Assembly: GCA_005776395.1 (NCBI GenBank)
Contig: SXPJ01000062.1
Location: 1 to 41,916 of the forward strand
Length of the DNA stretch: 41,916 nucleotides
DNA from: Bdellovibrionales bacterium
GTDB lineage: Bacteria > Bdellovibrionota > FAC87 > UBA2466
Direction: 5' to 3'
Shown here: positions 8,950-17,929 of the stretch, in pieces
Layout of the letters: every line of letters begins with the position of its first letter
How positions within the stretch are numbered: position 1 is the stretch's first letter
Notes under the pieces: generated by a model
Seen by the model: the letters and a program-made list of their open reading frames with translations, nothing else
What the model was told of the DNA's origin: nothing
Databases searched by the model: none
Program-made: the position numbers and the translations under genes

Positions 8950-9525
8950 TTAAGGCCCTGGTTGAGGTGCCCCGGACGCACCGAAATTGGGAACATTAAG
9001 TTCCTGATCATAGCGAGCTATGTGAGTCGTAACATCGATCGTGCGTGGGTTCTTTTTTCCCTGTACCCAGTGAATTTCAGCGTGGAGCTCTCGCATTGAC
9101 TTACTAATGTTATCGCTAGCAATGCTTAAAATTATTTTTTGAATCTGATCTTCCGAGGAAGACTTTTCTTCTTTCGTTTCACTCAATTCATTGGCTAATG
9201 CTGCAGCTGTCTGGGAAAGCTTGAAATCGATTTGATTGCAATTTGTAGTCCAGGTGTATTTTTCGTGAGGAGGATCGAATTTACCTTCTTTTTTTTTGTC
9301 GCATGCCTTGTCAAAACCCTCAGCTTCAATTCTTGTCTCTAACTCCGTCATGGTTTTCTTTAAAAGCCAAGTTGCAGTTGTAACCTCTTTTAAATCCTGG
9401 GTAGCTCTTACTGAACCTCGGGTGAGATCAACGGCTACAATGGCAGCGATAACAAAAAGAGTAATCGCAAGAAGAACTTCGATAAATGTGAAACCGTTGT
9501 GCTTGTTTTTAAGATGGTTAAGCAT
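8950..9525 (-). CDS. gspI: Type II secretion minor pseudopilin GspI
   Basis: Minor pseudopilin, 191 residues. The type III leader is NGFTFIEVLLAITLFVIAAI, with cleavage after Gly12. It is somewhat longer than classical GspI (about 125 residues): a polar insert rich in Lys, Glu and Ser lies around residues 95-125, and the tail ends in GASGAPQPGP. It is encoded between gspH and gspJ with gaps of two to three bases. GspI normally starts tip assembly with GspJ and GspK. Confidence 0.9.
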   Translation of the reverse strand: MLNHLKNKHNGFTFIEVLLAITLFVIAAIVAVDLTRGSVRATQDLKEVTTATWLLKKTMTELETRIEAEGFDKACDKKKEGKFDPPHEKYTWTTNCNQIDFKLSQTAAALANELSETKEEKSSSEDQIQKIILSIASDNISKSMRELHAEIHWVQGKKNPRTIDVTTHIARYDQELNVPNFGASGAPQPGP

Positions 9526-9527
9526 TT

Positions 9528-10190
9528 TTAAAACTGATCGATTCTTTGTTTAAAAAAGTCTACTTTTCCAGCTGTGGGATGCACTAGTAACGAATAGCCT
9601 CCCTCAGTTGCAGTTTTTGAATTTAAAATAATAATGGCTTTTTCGTTTAGGCCATTCGGAAAAAAATAGATGTAGGCGGTTCCGTCTTTAACCAGCCCCT
9701 CTTTTTCTTTGAGAACCCCATTAAAAACGACGCCTGTAGGTAATTCCTTAGGCTCTTTAAAATATTTATCTGCTGGGGAAAAAGGGGACGGGGGTTCCTG
9801 AGGTTGCTGATCTTTCTTTTTAGGGTCGACCTTTTTGCTTAGGAGTGCAGATTCGGAGAGAAGATCAGCGTTTTTCTGTACCTCAACAAAATAGGTGTTT
9901 TTATCTAAGTCTAAGCTAAGTCGATAAATTGAATTAAGTAAAATGGCATCGGTTCTTATGCCACGTACCAAAGCAGTGAATTTCCTGGCAGAGGTATTGA
10001 TGTTCTGCCCGGTAATTCTAGAAACAATCGGCATTCCAAATGACAAGACTAAAACAATAATCGCTAATACGAGAAGGATCTCGATTAAAGTAAAGCCCTT
10101 ATTACTTGCTGATAATTGAGTCTCTATTGAAGAATTTTTATTATTCCGACTTAATATCGTCAGCAGTGTCAGGCTTTTGGTCTGGTCCAT
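9528..10190 (-). CDS. gspH: Type II secretion minor pseudopilin GspH
   Basis: Minor pseudopilin linking the tip complex to the GspG shaft. The prepilin motif is NKGFTLIEILLVLAIIVLV, then the GspH pattern LVRGIRTDAILLNSIYRLSLD. The start is uncertain. The frame is open to 10247, all within the 3' end of gspG, and no ATG, GTG or TTG lies between the gspG stop (10141) and the pilin motif. The ATG at 10190 gives a 32-residue leader and a 50-base overlap with gspG; no clear Shine-Dalgarno sequence is visible, so a rare start codon closer to the motif is possible. A polar insert rich in Pro, Lys and Gln lies around residues 118-140. Confidence 0.87.
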   Translation of the reverse strand: MDQTKSLTLLTILSRNNKNSSIETQLSASNKGFTLIEILLVLAIIVLVLSFGMPIVSRITGQNINTSARKFTALVRGIRTDAILLNSIYRLSLDLDKNTYFVEVQKNADLLSESALLSKKVDPKKKDQQPQEPPSPFSPADKYFKEPKELPTGVVFNGVLKEKEGLVKDGTAYIYFFPNGLNEKAIIILNSKTATEGGYSLLVHPTAGKVDFFKQRIDQF

Positions 10191-10569
10191 CTGATGTAAT
10201 GGTATAGTTTTGGCCATCTTCGCATACATAGTGATATTGTCCGCCAAACGGATCTTTGGGTACGGTTTTTTTGCCTAAGTAACCACCCTCTGGATAATTC
10301 TCTGGAATTTTTCCTGTGGTGGGTTTGCTAATTAAAGCTTCGATTCCCTGATTGGAATCTGGGTATGAGTTGTGGCTTAAAAAATAGGCATCAAGTGCCT
10401 GTTTAAAACTTGCTATTTGAACCTTGGTCGCATCAACCTTAGCGCGTTTAAACTGATCAATAAGTTTAACGCCAGCGAAGCTTCCTAGCATTACAACCAA
10501 TGCTAATACGATCATAATCTCAACCAGGGTGAATCCTCTGTTTTTTTTATTTTGTTTCTTTAATTTCAT
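10141..10569 (-). CDS. gspG: Type II secretion major pseudopilin GspG
   Basis: Major subunit of the pseudopilus that acts as a piston in the periplasm. It has 142 residues, the usual size. The leader and helix read NRGFTLVEIMIVLALVVMLG, with cleavage after Gly12 and Glu5 conserved. The GspG-specific region YPDSNQGIEALISKP and the calcium-binding C-terminal loop DPFGGQYHYVCEDG through SDGPDQKPDTADDI are both present. It lies 26 bases after gspF and its 3' end overlaps the proposed gspH start. Confidence 0.97.
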   Translation of the reverse strand: MKLKKQNKKNRGFTLVEIMIVLALVVMLGSFAGVKLIDQFKRAKVDATKVQIASFKQALDAYFLSHNSYPDSNQGIEALISKPTTGKIPENYPEGGYLGKKTVPKDPFGGQYHYVCEDGQNYTITSDGPDQKPDTADDIKSE

Positions 10570-10595
10570 AGCTCAAAGGCTCCTTACAGTTTTTC

Positions 10596-11822
10596 TTAGC
10601 CAGGCGATGCCGCTAAGTTGTTTAACTCTAATAAAGGCATAAAGATGGACAAAGCAACCAAAGCGATGATGCCACCCATGACGGCAATCATAAGCGGCTC
10701 GAGCAATCTTGTCATCGATTGTATTGCAGTATCGACTTGAGAATCATAGGCGTCTGACACTACATTGAGCATCTCCTCAAGTTCACCCGTTCGTTCCCCA
10801 ACCGCGATCATATGCGTCAGAATTGGAGGGAATTCTCCACTAGCTTTAAGCGGTCCTGCAATCGAGTGCCCTTCACTAATACTGTCTCTTGATTGAATAA
10901 GAGCTTTTTTGATAACAGCGTTATCAACGACCTCTTTAACAACATCAATGGCATCTAAAAGCTGAACTCCGCTACCCAACATAGTACTAAGTGTTCTAGC
11001 AAAACGAGATACAGCGATCATTCGAACTAGCTTACCTACTCCTGGGAGTTTTAGTGAAATTGCATCCCATTTGGCTCTCCCCTTCTCAGTGCTTACATAC
11101 CATTTAAAAAAGAAAAAGCTTCCCACAACTAAGGCAATTAAAAAGAACCACTGATTAGAGACAAAATGACTGATAGACAGCATGATTTGCGTAAGTTGTG
11201 GTAGGGCCATGTTAGACCCTGCAAAAACTTCAGTGATCTTAGGAACGGCAAAGGCAAATAGAAAGATGGTGATAGCAGTTCCAGCCACCATCATAAAGAG
11301 GGGATAGGTCATGGCGCCAATGATCTTTTGTCGCATGACTTGATTGGCTTCTGCAAAATTAGCCAGCCTCACAAGAACCAAGTCTAAGTTACCACTTGCC
11401 TCACCAACTTGAATCATGGCTATAAAAATAGGTGTAAAAACTTTCGGAAACATGCGACAGCTATCTGCTAGGGATCTTCCCTCATTTACAGACGCTTTAA
11501 CTTGGGACATCACCGATTTTAATTTGGGATCGTCGGTCTGTTCTACCACTGCTTCTAAAGCCTCATCCAGTGGAATTCGTGCTTTAATCATGGTCGACAA
11601 TTGGCGAATCATGAGCGTTAGGTTTTTTGAATTAACGGTACCCCCGAAGGAAATAACAGATTTCCCCTGCCCTTTCTTTTCTCCAGTTCGTTCTTTGATT
11701 TCGGAGATGAAAACTCCCCGTTGTTTCAATTTAAGTCGAGCTGATTTTGAAGAGTCTGCATCGACAGTGCCTTTGGTAGGTTTTCCGTCGCTTGAGACCC
11801 CTTTGTATTCAAAAATGGCCAT
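10596..11822 (-). CDS. gspF: Type II secretion inner-membrane platform protein GspF
   Basis: Polytopic inner-membrane protein, 408 residues, the usual length. It has two homologous GspF domains (about residues 68-195 and 270-395), each beginning with a FxRxLSTM-like motif: LTLMIRQLSTMIKARIPLDE and RFARTLSTMLGSGVQLLDA. Each is followed by EGRSLADS/EGHSIAGP and by hydrophobic hairpins. The N-terminal MAIFEYKGVSSDGKPTKG is typical. It forms the platform on which GspE drives pseudopilus assembly. It starts five bases after gspE. Confidence 0.97.
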   Translation of the reverse strand: MAIFEYKGVSSDGKPTKGTVDADSSKSARLKLKQRGVFISEIKERTGEKKGQGKSVISFGGTVNSKNLTLMIRQLSTMIKARIPLDEALEAVVEQTDDPKLKSVMSQVKASVNEGRSLADSCRMFPKVFTPIFIAMIQVGEASGNLDLVLVRLANFAEANQVMRQKIIGAMTYPLFMMVAGTAITIFLFAFAVPKITEVFAGSNMALPQLTQIMLSISHFVSNQWFFLIALVVGSFFFFKWYVSTEKGRAKWDAISLKLPGVGKLVRMIAVSRFARTLSTMLGSGVQLLDAIDVVKEVVDNAVIKKALIQSRDSISEGHSIAGPLKASGEFPPILTHMIAVGERTGELEEMLNVVSDAYDSQVDTAIQSMTRLLEPLMIAVMGGIIALVALSIFMPLLELNNLAASPG

Positions 11823-11827
11823 AATAA

Positions 11828-13555
11828 TTACTCTTGTGTAACTGAAACAAGTTCAATGGCTGTTGTAATTCCATTAAGAACCTTTTCGATGCCGTTTTGC
11901 CGTAAATTAATCATTCCTTTTTTCTGAGCAGCTTTTTTAAGAAGCGCTGAATCTGTCCGTTGCATAATGAGTGATTTGAGTTCATCATCCAAAATCATCA
12001 ACTCGTGTACGACCATTCGACCTTTATAACCGGTTCCGTTACATTCATTGCATCCTTTGGTTCGAACAATTTTTTTGCCTCCAAAAACATCTTTATCTAA
12101 ACTTAGATTGTCCAATTCTACAGTGGTTGGAGTGTAAAGTTCTGCACATTTTGTACAGGCCTTTCGCATGAGTCGTTGAGCTAATACGGCTAATAAAGAT
12201 GAGGAGACTAAAAATGGTTCAACACCCATATCGACAAGACGAGTAATTGCACCGGGAGCATCATTGGTGTGAATTGTAGCAAAAACCAAGTGCCCTGTGA
12301 GAGAGGCTTGAATAGCGATCTCGGCGGTTTCTTTATCTCGAATTTCTCCTACCATAATAACATCTGGATCTTGACGTAAAATAGCTCTCAGCCCAGAAGC
12401 GAAAGTAAGGCCTATTTTAGGGTTTGCTTGAATCTGTCCAATACCTTTGAGATCGTATTCGATTGGATCTTCAACAGTAATAATATTTCGATCAATCGAG
12501 TTGATTCTTGAAATAGCGGCGTAAAGAGTTGTTGTTTTTCCTGATCCAGTAGGTCCAGTCACAAGAATAATACCATGTTGTTTATGGATAATCTGATTAA
12601 TAATTTTAATCGACTCAGAATCAAAACCAAGATCTGGAAGGTCCAAACGGACACTGCTTTTGTCTAGAACTCTTAGAACTAATCTTTCCCCGTGTGCCGT
12701 GGGAATAACTGAGAGACGAAGATCAACGTCTTTACCAGCAATTTTAATTTTTATTCTCCCATCCTGCGGAAGTCGTTTTTCAGCAATATCTAATTCCCCC
12801 ATGAGTTTAATTCTAGAGGAAATACCTGCATGTAATCCTTTGGGCGGGCGAGCTACATCGTAGAGAACACCATCGATACGAAGTCTTACGACCATATCTT
12901 TTTCGTAGGGCTCAATGTGAATATCAGAGGCTTTATCTTTAATAGCTCTAAACATTAAATTATTTACAAATTTAATAATTGGAGCGTCGTTTTCAGAGGC
13001 CTCCAGTAGATCTACCGGTTCTTCGAGGTCATATTCAAACTCCTCAGCTTCTGGTTGATCCATGTCCTGCATAATGTCTTGGCGGACTCGCTCATAAATT
13101 CGGTTGATTGTGTCGATAATAATACGGCTTTCACAGAGTACGGGACGAATCTCTTTTTGAAAAATTACTCTTAGATCATCAATGCATTGTAGATTAAACG
13201 GGTCGCTTAGGGCTACTGTGACCGCCGAATCATCAATTGCTATTGGAATAACCTCAAATTGTCTTGCATACATAATGGGTAAATCTTTTACCCAGTCGAC
13301 ATTGATCGCATTGATATCAATATCTTTAATTGCAGGAATTCCTAATTGAAGACTTAAGGCGACTAGGATCTCATGGGGTTGAAGGAATTTCTTTTGAATA
13401 AGAATTTCCCCAATTTTCCCTCCTTTTTCTTTCTGTATCTCTAGAGCCTCTTTGAGTTGGTTTTCTGTTAAGGAGGTTTGAGTTAAAAGAATCTGACCAA
13501 TTTTGGTCTCTTGTCGCAAGGCCTGTTTGGCAATTTGTGATGTATTAGTTGTCAC
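11828..13555 (-). CDS. gspE: Type II secretion ATPase GspE
   Basis: Cytoplasmic hexameric ATPase driving pseudopilus assembly. Order: an N-terminal MshEN/N1E-type domain (GQILLTQTSLTENQLKEAL and KIGEILIQKKFL); the N2E domain with ASDIHIEPYE and RLRIDGVLYD; Walker A GPTGSGKT (about residues 334-341); the Asp box; Walker B with VIMVGEIRD (about 399-407); the His box; and a zinc-binding C-x2-C...C-x2-C motif (CTKC, CNEC) typical of GspE. The GTG at 13555 is preferred over the TTG at 13606 because AAGGA lies six bases upstream, and because gspD, if read across its homopolymer, would extend past the TTG. Length is 575 residues with this start. Confidence 0.95.
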   Translation of the reverse strand: MTTNTSQIAKQALRQETKIGQILLTQTSLTENQLKEALEIQKEKGGKIGEILIQKKFLQPHEILVALSLQLGIPAIKDIDINAINVDWVKDLPIMYARQFEVIPIAIDDSAVTVALSDPFNLQCIDDLRVIFQKEIRPVLCESRIIIDTINRIYERVRQDIMQDMDQPEAEEFEYDLEEPVDLLEASENDAPIIKFVNNLMFRAIKDKASDIHIEPYEKDMVVRLRIDGVLYDVARPPKGLHAGISSRIKLMGELDIAEKRLPQDGRIKIKIAGKDVDLRLSVIPTAHGERLVLRVLDKSSVRLDLPDLGFDSESIKIINQIIHKQHGIILVTGPTGSGKTTTLYAAISRINSIDRNIITVEDPIEYDLKGIGQIQANPKIGLTFASGLRAILRQDPDVIMVGEIRDKETAEIAIQASLTGHLVFATIHTNDAPGAITRLVDMGVEPFLVSSSLLAVLAQRLMRKACTKCAELYTPTTVELDNLSLDKDVFGGKKIVRTKGCNECNGTGYKGRMVVHELMILDDELKSLIMQRTDSALLKKAAQKKGMINLRQNGIEKVLNGITTAIELVSVTQE

Positions 13556-13683
13556 TGTAATTCCTTGTTTACCATAAAACAGAGTGTTAATTAATTTTAT
13601 CTTCAAGAGGCAAGTTTAACGGGCTTGACTCTGGCACCAAAGGGAGAGGCTCTGCCGAAAAAGAATCGACGGAAGATTCAGTA

Positions 13684-16320
13684 TCAGAATTTTCTCTTAA
13701 TTCGGGGTCTGGTTCCTTTGGTACGGGGGGGGGGCGCTGAGGATTTTATCTGCGGGGGATTCAGCTCTTTAGGTTTAGGAACTGGAGCTTTTTTTTCATT
13801 TGATTTTTTGGGGGTTGCTAGAAATTGTTCGTTAGTTTGAGAACTCTCACTGCTCATCTCCTCTTCATTGTTACGATAATCAAATAGAGGTTGATTTGTT
13901 CCTCTTTGATTCTGTTCCTTAAGAGTGTCTTTAAGCTCATTGAGTTCCTTCTCATTGGGATCTTCAGATCCGTAGTGTTTACCTACAAACTCTTCGCGTT
14001 TTTCAAGGCTTTTCTGAATCTGATTGGAGGCCTCCAAACTGGTCCCAATAATTCTGGGGTGCATTAGGATGATAGTATTAGTTTTTATGTTTTTATAAGT
14101 TTTAGATTTAAAGAGCCATCCTAGAACTGGAATGTCTCCTAGTAAAGGCACCTTGGATACACTTTCCTCGTTTTTATCAGACATGAGTCCGCCCATCATG
14201 ATGAAGTCTTGGTCTTTAACCACAATCGAAGTGTTTGTAACTCGTGAGGTTGTTGCAACTTGAAAATTTCTTAAGGCTTCTGGAACCGAGGTGGAAGGTT
14301 TGAAGGTATCGACTTTTTGTTCGATCTCTAGGCGAATGTTTTTGCTGGCGGCATTAATATGGGGGGTGAGTTTAATTGTTATCCCCGTTTTCAATCGCTC
14401 GACGGAACCTGTAGCTCCTCCTACCTGTGCAGTTGCAGCCACAAGAGATGTTTGTACTGGAATCTCATCAAGAACTTGGAATTCTGCCTTTTCATTGTCG
14501 AGAGCTATGATCTGTGGAGTAGAGAGCAATGAGGATTTTGTGGATTTAGTGAGTAGATTGATGAGCCCCATAAAGTTGCTTAGGGTTACACTAGAGGATG
14601 TTCCAGGGACAGAATAATTAAAAGTATTGCCTGCAGCGAATGGAATTGTAGCCCCTTCACTGGGGATGCCGCCTGAGATAGCGGAAAGTAATGAACCCGA
14701 GTCTCCAATGAATCCTCCCGCAAAACCTCTGCCAGGAGAGGCTGCAGCTAAATTGACTCCAATTTTAGTGGAGTCATCAATGGCGACTTCAATAATCGCA
14801 GTTTCTACAAATACCTGGAGTCTAGGAATGTCTAATTTCCTGATAACTTTTTTTAGGGTCTGAAAATCAACAGAGTTGGCTGTAATGACAAGAGCATTAG
14901 TTGCGGCATCGGACGTAACCTTAACTCCCCCTTCCAGTTCCGCAGAAACAGGGCCTGAACTTCCGCCTACAGGACCTCCTCCAAGTCCGCCAGGAGGTGG
15001 AGAGCTTCGTTTGGAAGATTTAGCTCCCGCCCCCCCTGAGAGAGAAGATAAGGTAGAGGCTAAATCTTCAGCTTTTGTATATTCACAATAATAGACATGG
15101 ATTCTTCCTGAATCTGTAGTCTTAACATCTAATTTTCCAACAAGCTGTTTTAGCTGCTCAAATCCTGATACGTTAGCTAATACGACTAAACTGTTAGTTT
15201 GTTCATCGGGAATGATTTTTGAGATGACTCCACCCCCTCGCGTTCTCTCCAAAGCGCTTTTTCTAACAGAACGGGGTTGCCCTGGTGAGCTTTTCCCTTC
15301 GCTGTAAATTTCGCCTAGCATGTCTGCGATAGCTTTAGCGGCTCCGTTTTTGATTCTTAAAACATGAAGAGTTGTTTCATAGTTTTTAACATCTAGAGTT
15401 TCTAATATTTCTTTGATGCGTTGAATATTTGAACCGGTATCGGTAATGATGATTGAATTTGTGGGCTCATATGCGAATAGCTTACCCTGACGAGTTGTTA
15501 AATCTCTAAACTCTCTTTGCACCTCATCTGCATTAATAAATTTAAGTTGGAAGATACGAGTAATAAATTGGTCGTCTTTAGGAGCATAATCTCCTGCATA
15601 TGTTTTTACAGGAGCTCTTCGGGCTTCAGCAGAATCGATCACACGGATATATTTACCAGCTTGAACTGTTGTTAAACCATTGGCTTCGAGGGCTGTTAAA
15701 AAGGCTTGATAAGCTTCTTGAAGAGAGACTGCTGAGGGGCCCATAATCGTGATTCGGCCTCTAACTTTTTGATCAATAATAAAATTTTTGCCAGTCCATT
15801 TAGAAATTAGAGTGACTACGTCTTTAATTTCCTTGTCAGCCAGGTCAAAGTTTTTAACCTCTAAAGACTTAATAGAGGGATCGAGTTCAAGATAGTCCGC
15901 AAGTTTAGGGGCGGTTTTCTTTTTGGCGGTAGAGTTGCTTGCTGTGTTTGTGGCTGGAGGACTTAAAGGGGGCCTTCTTCCGGGGGCTACTGGGGGAGTC
16001 ATGGGTTGGGTCGGTCTTGCGGTTGGAATTTGAGGTGTTGTGTTTAAGTTGGGTTGAGTAGAGGAGGGGCTGGGAGTTGGTTGGGAGGGGGCTGAAGGAA
16101 CTGGAGTGATAGGTTGAAATCCAAAATTATTTCCAGGGTCTAAGAAATTATCATCTTCTTGAAACTCTGATCCGGGAGGCGGGGGCGATGAAGGAGGCTC
16201 TGGAGTCCAACCAAAGGGATTACTGTCAGAATCTACTGGAGGCGATTCTGACCATATTATATTCGAAAAGCTTAGGCAAAAACAGTACAGCGTCATTAGT
16301 ATTATTTGTTTTTGTTTCAT
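13684..16320 (-). CDS. gspD: Type II secretion outer-membrane secretin GspD, apparent 3' frameshift
   Basis: Outer-membrane secretin channel. A signal peptide (about 1-25) is followed by an unusual Pro/Ser/Thr-rich stretch of about 115 residues and then the N0 domain (about 150-225, SLEVKNFDLADKEIKDVVTL). N1-N3 domains follow, with DEQTNSLVVLANVSGF and DAATNALVITANSVDF. The secretin core (about 560-780) includes STPQIIALDNEKAEF and VPLLGDIPVLGWLFK. Read in one frame, the protein has 878 residues and ends in a basic tail RTKGTRPRIKRKF just after ten C residues (13725-13734 on the plus strand). One base fewer there would extend the protein by 46 acidic residues to a stop at 13587, which looks more natural. 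Family length is about 650 residues; the extra lies in the Pro-rich N-terminus and the C-terminal tail. Confidence 0.95.
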   Translation of the reverse strand: MKQKQIILMTLYCFCLSFSNIIWSESPPVDSDSNPFGWTPEPPSSPPPPGSEFQEDDNFLDPGNNFGFQPITPVPSAPSQPTPSPSSTQPNLNTTPQIPTARPTQPMTPPVAPGRRPPLSPPATNTASNSTAKKKTAPKLADYLELDPSIKSLEVKNFDLADKEIKDVVTLISKWTGKNFIIDQKVRGRITIMGPSAVSLQEAYQAFLTALEANGLTTVQAGKYIRVIDSAEARRAPVKTYAGDYAPKDDQFITRIFQLKFINADEVQREFRDLTTRQGKLFAYEPTNSIIITDTGSNIQRIKEILETLDVKNYETTLHVLRIKNGAAKAIADMLGEIYSEGKSSPGQPRSVRKSALERTRGGGVISKIIPDEQTNSLVVLANVSGFEQLKQLVGKLDVKTTDSGRIHVYYCEYTKAEDLASTLSSLSGGAGAKSSKRSSPPPGGLGGGPVGGSSGPVSAELEGGVKVTSDAATNALVITANSVDFQTLKKVIRKLDIPRLQVFVETAIIEVAIDDSTKIGVNLAAASPGRGFAGGFIGDSGSLLSAISGGIPSEGATIPFAAGNTFNYSVPGTSSSVTLSNFMGLINLLTKSTKSSLLSTPQIIALDNEKAEFQVLDEIPVQTSLVAATAQVGGATGSVERLKTGITIKLTPHINAASKNIRLEIEQKVDTFKPSTSVPEALRNFQVATTSRVTNTSIVVKDQDFIMMGGLMSDKNEESVSKVPLLGDIPVLGWLFKSKTYKNIKTNTIILMHPRIIGTSLEASNQIQKSLEKREEFVGKHYGSEDPNEKELNELKDTLKEQNQRGTNQPLFDYRNNEEEMSSESSQTNEQFLATPKKSNEKKAPVPKPKELNPPQIKSSAPPPRTKGTRPRIKRKF
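13725..13734. repeat. Ten-base G/C homopolymer inside gspD
   Basis: Ten consecutive G on the plus strand are ten C in the gspD coding strand. Ten C give stop TGA at 13684; nine C open a frame ending TAA at 13587; eleven C stop after about ten codons. The tract is therefore a possible slippage site or a sequencing error. Confidence 0.9.
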
Positions 16321-16327
16321 AACGGCC

Positions 16328-17326
16328 TCATTTCACCTCATAAGAGAGCGGAATTTCTTGCCCTCCCCTTAAAACCTTTAGATCTATCTTTCTTGCATTT
16401 CTTAGAACTTGGAATGCTTCGACTCCCTTTCCGATGTTATCGAATATGACATCGTTTGCGGAGAGTAGAACGTCTCCTTGAGATAGTCCTAATGAAGCGA
16501 ATGGAGAGTCGGGCTCAATGTTTTGAATCAAGAAGCCCTTCATTTTATTATCAATTGTGAAGGGAACTGCTTTTGCGGTCTGCAGAACGTTGTTGATGTC
16601 TTTTAATTGTTGTTCAAGATAGTTAAGTTTAACAGCGTAATTGAACTCCCCAACTTTATTAATGCTATCTGAGAGACGCCCTTCTTTAAAGGGCATCAGA
16701 CTGTTGCCATCGTCGGGTATTACAATGAATTCCAACTCCTGTGACTGTTTTATCTGAAAACAAAATCGTTTTCGATCAACTTTAAGGGCTTGAAATCTTC
16801 CATCAGAAAATAGTTCATCTTTTTTTACTGCAAATTTATTAGATTTACCTTCTTCCTCAAGAAGCGCCACAGACAGGTCCTCATTTGTCATTACAATGGT
16901 TCCAAGAAGTTTTAAACGTTGCCCCGATGGTTTTGCTTGAGAGAAGCAATCTAAAAGCCCTTGATCAAAAGGTTCTGGAATCTTATTTTCAACGTTAAAA
17001 ATATTTCGATTTTCAATTGCGTTAAAGTCTTCAGGTGGAACTGTGGATTTCTGAAGGGCTATTTTTTTGGGGGGCAAGAGGGTGTAGGCGGGGCGAATAA
17101 AATAGGTGCCAATAATTCTAGAAGCAATTGCACTAGCTAAAAGAACTGCAAGAGCAGTGAGTCCCATTCGAAATAGAAGTGAATGTTGCTGAACTGAATT
17201 TAAGTCGATTTTTTTTGGGATTTTTTGATTGAGTGCATTGAAAATACGGCTGGGTTGCGAGGCTCTTCGTAAACGACTGCCATCGGGTCCATGCTGTTTA
17301 AATATTTTTTTAAAAAACTTTTTCAT
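16328..17326 (-). CDS. gspC: Type II secretion inner-membrane protein GspC
   Basis: First gene of the type II secretion operon, 332 residues. A basic cytoplasmic N-terminus (MKKFFKKIFKQHGPDG) leads to one membrane segment (about residues 52-72). A homology-region domain with NIFNVENKIPEPF and LKLLGTIVMTNEDLSVALL follows at about 105-180. The C-terminus is a PDZ domain (about 245-330, GFLIQNIEPDSPFASLGLSQGDVLLSANDV). GspC connects the inner-membrane platform to the N-domains of the secretin GspD. It is separated from gspD by seven bases and diverges from the DUF309 gene across a 247-base gap where the operon promoter must lie. Confidence 0.95.
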   Translation of the reverse strand: MKKFFKKIFKQHGPDGSRLRRASQPSRIFNALNQKIPKKIDLNSVQQHSLLFRMGLTALAVLLASAIASRIIGTYFIRPAYTLLPPKKIALQKSTVPPEDFNAIENRNIFNVENKIPEPFDQGLLDCFSQAKPSGQRLKLLGTIVMTNEDLSVALLEEEGKSNKFAVKKDELFSDGRFQALKVDRKRFCFQIKQSQELEFIVIPDDGNSLMPFKEGRLSDSINKVGEFNYAVKLNYLEQQLKDINNVLQTAKAVPFTIDNKMKGFLIQNIEPDSPFASLGLSQGDVLLSANDVIFDNIGKGVEAFQVLRNARKIDLKVLRGGQEIPLSYEVK

Positions 17327-17456
17327 TTAGCTTTAAAGCCTATTTTTGACTCGGTGTGATTGGTGAAATAAAAATAACAATTGCATGCAAGTGCAAAGAC
17401 AGGACCAATTATTTAGCTTGAAAAAGGTTAATCATTTTAAGGGAAATATTTTTGTG

Positions 17457-17484
17457 ACGCTAAAAATCATGGATCGGTTGTCAA
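17457..17484 (-). promoter_or_regulatory. Possible promoter of the gsp operon
   Basis: On the minus strand a perfect TTGACA (17479-17484) is followed after 16 bases by TAGCGT (17457-17462), a poor -10 match. It would give a leader of about 120 bases before gspC. The 17327-17573 gap separates divergent genes and is otherwise without a gene. A weak plus-strand pair, TTGGCA at 17519 and TAAATC at 17544, could serve the DUF309 gene but has 19-base spacing. Confidence 0.3.
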
Positions 17485-17573
17485 TTATCAATAAAACTCG
17501 ATTAGAAACCGTGACAATTTGGCAAAGTATTCTTGTGATGACGTAAATCTAAGAAGTCGCTACTCTGAGTCGT

Positions 17574-17927
17574 ATGGAAAAGGATCTATTTGCTAAGGGC
17601 TGTGAGTATTTTGACGAGGGAAATTATTTTGATGCGCATGAAGCTTGGGAAGAGATCTGGAACGAAGCACAAGGGGCCAGAAGATATTTTCTTCAAGGAA
17701 TGATTCAGGCCGCTGTTGCGCTTTATCATGCACATAATCAAAACTGGGTTGGAACTCGAAAACTTTCAGCTGGCGCTTTAGATTATCTTGAAAAGGGACG
17801 AGTTCAGGGAGAAGAGATTGATATCGATCAGATGAAAGACAAAATAATCGATTTCGAAGTTGCGTTACAAAAATTACTCGCTGGCGATAATTTGGAGCTA
17901 CCTTTTTATAAGCTACCTAGGAAATAA
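17574..17927 (+). CDS. DUF309 domain-containing protein
   Basis: A 117-residue all-helical protein. The family signature is clear: YFDEGNYFDAHEAWEEIW, with the conserved His, Glu and Trp, then RRYFLQGMIQAAVALYHAH. These residues line a putative metal or ligand site in DUF309 structures; no reaction is known. No signal peptide is present, so it is cytoplasmic. Its stop is two bases from the start of the CDF transporter, so the two are probably co-transcribed. Confidence 0.88.
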   Translation: MEKDLFAKGCEYFDEGNYFDAHEAWEEIWNEAQGARRYFLQGMIQAAVALYHAHNQNWVGTRKLSAGALDYLEKGRVQGEEIDIDQMKDKIIDFEVALQKLLAGDNLELPFYKLPRK

Positions 17928-17929
17928 CT

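Noticed and set aside
14876-15091. Proline-rich and other long plus-strand frames opposite gspD and pheT
   Set aside because: They are antisense shadows produced by codon composition of well-supported genes.
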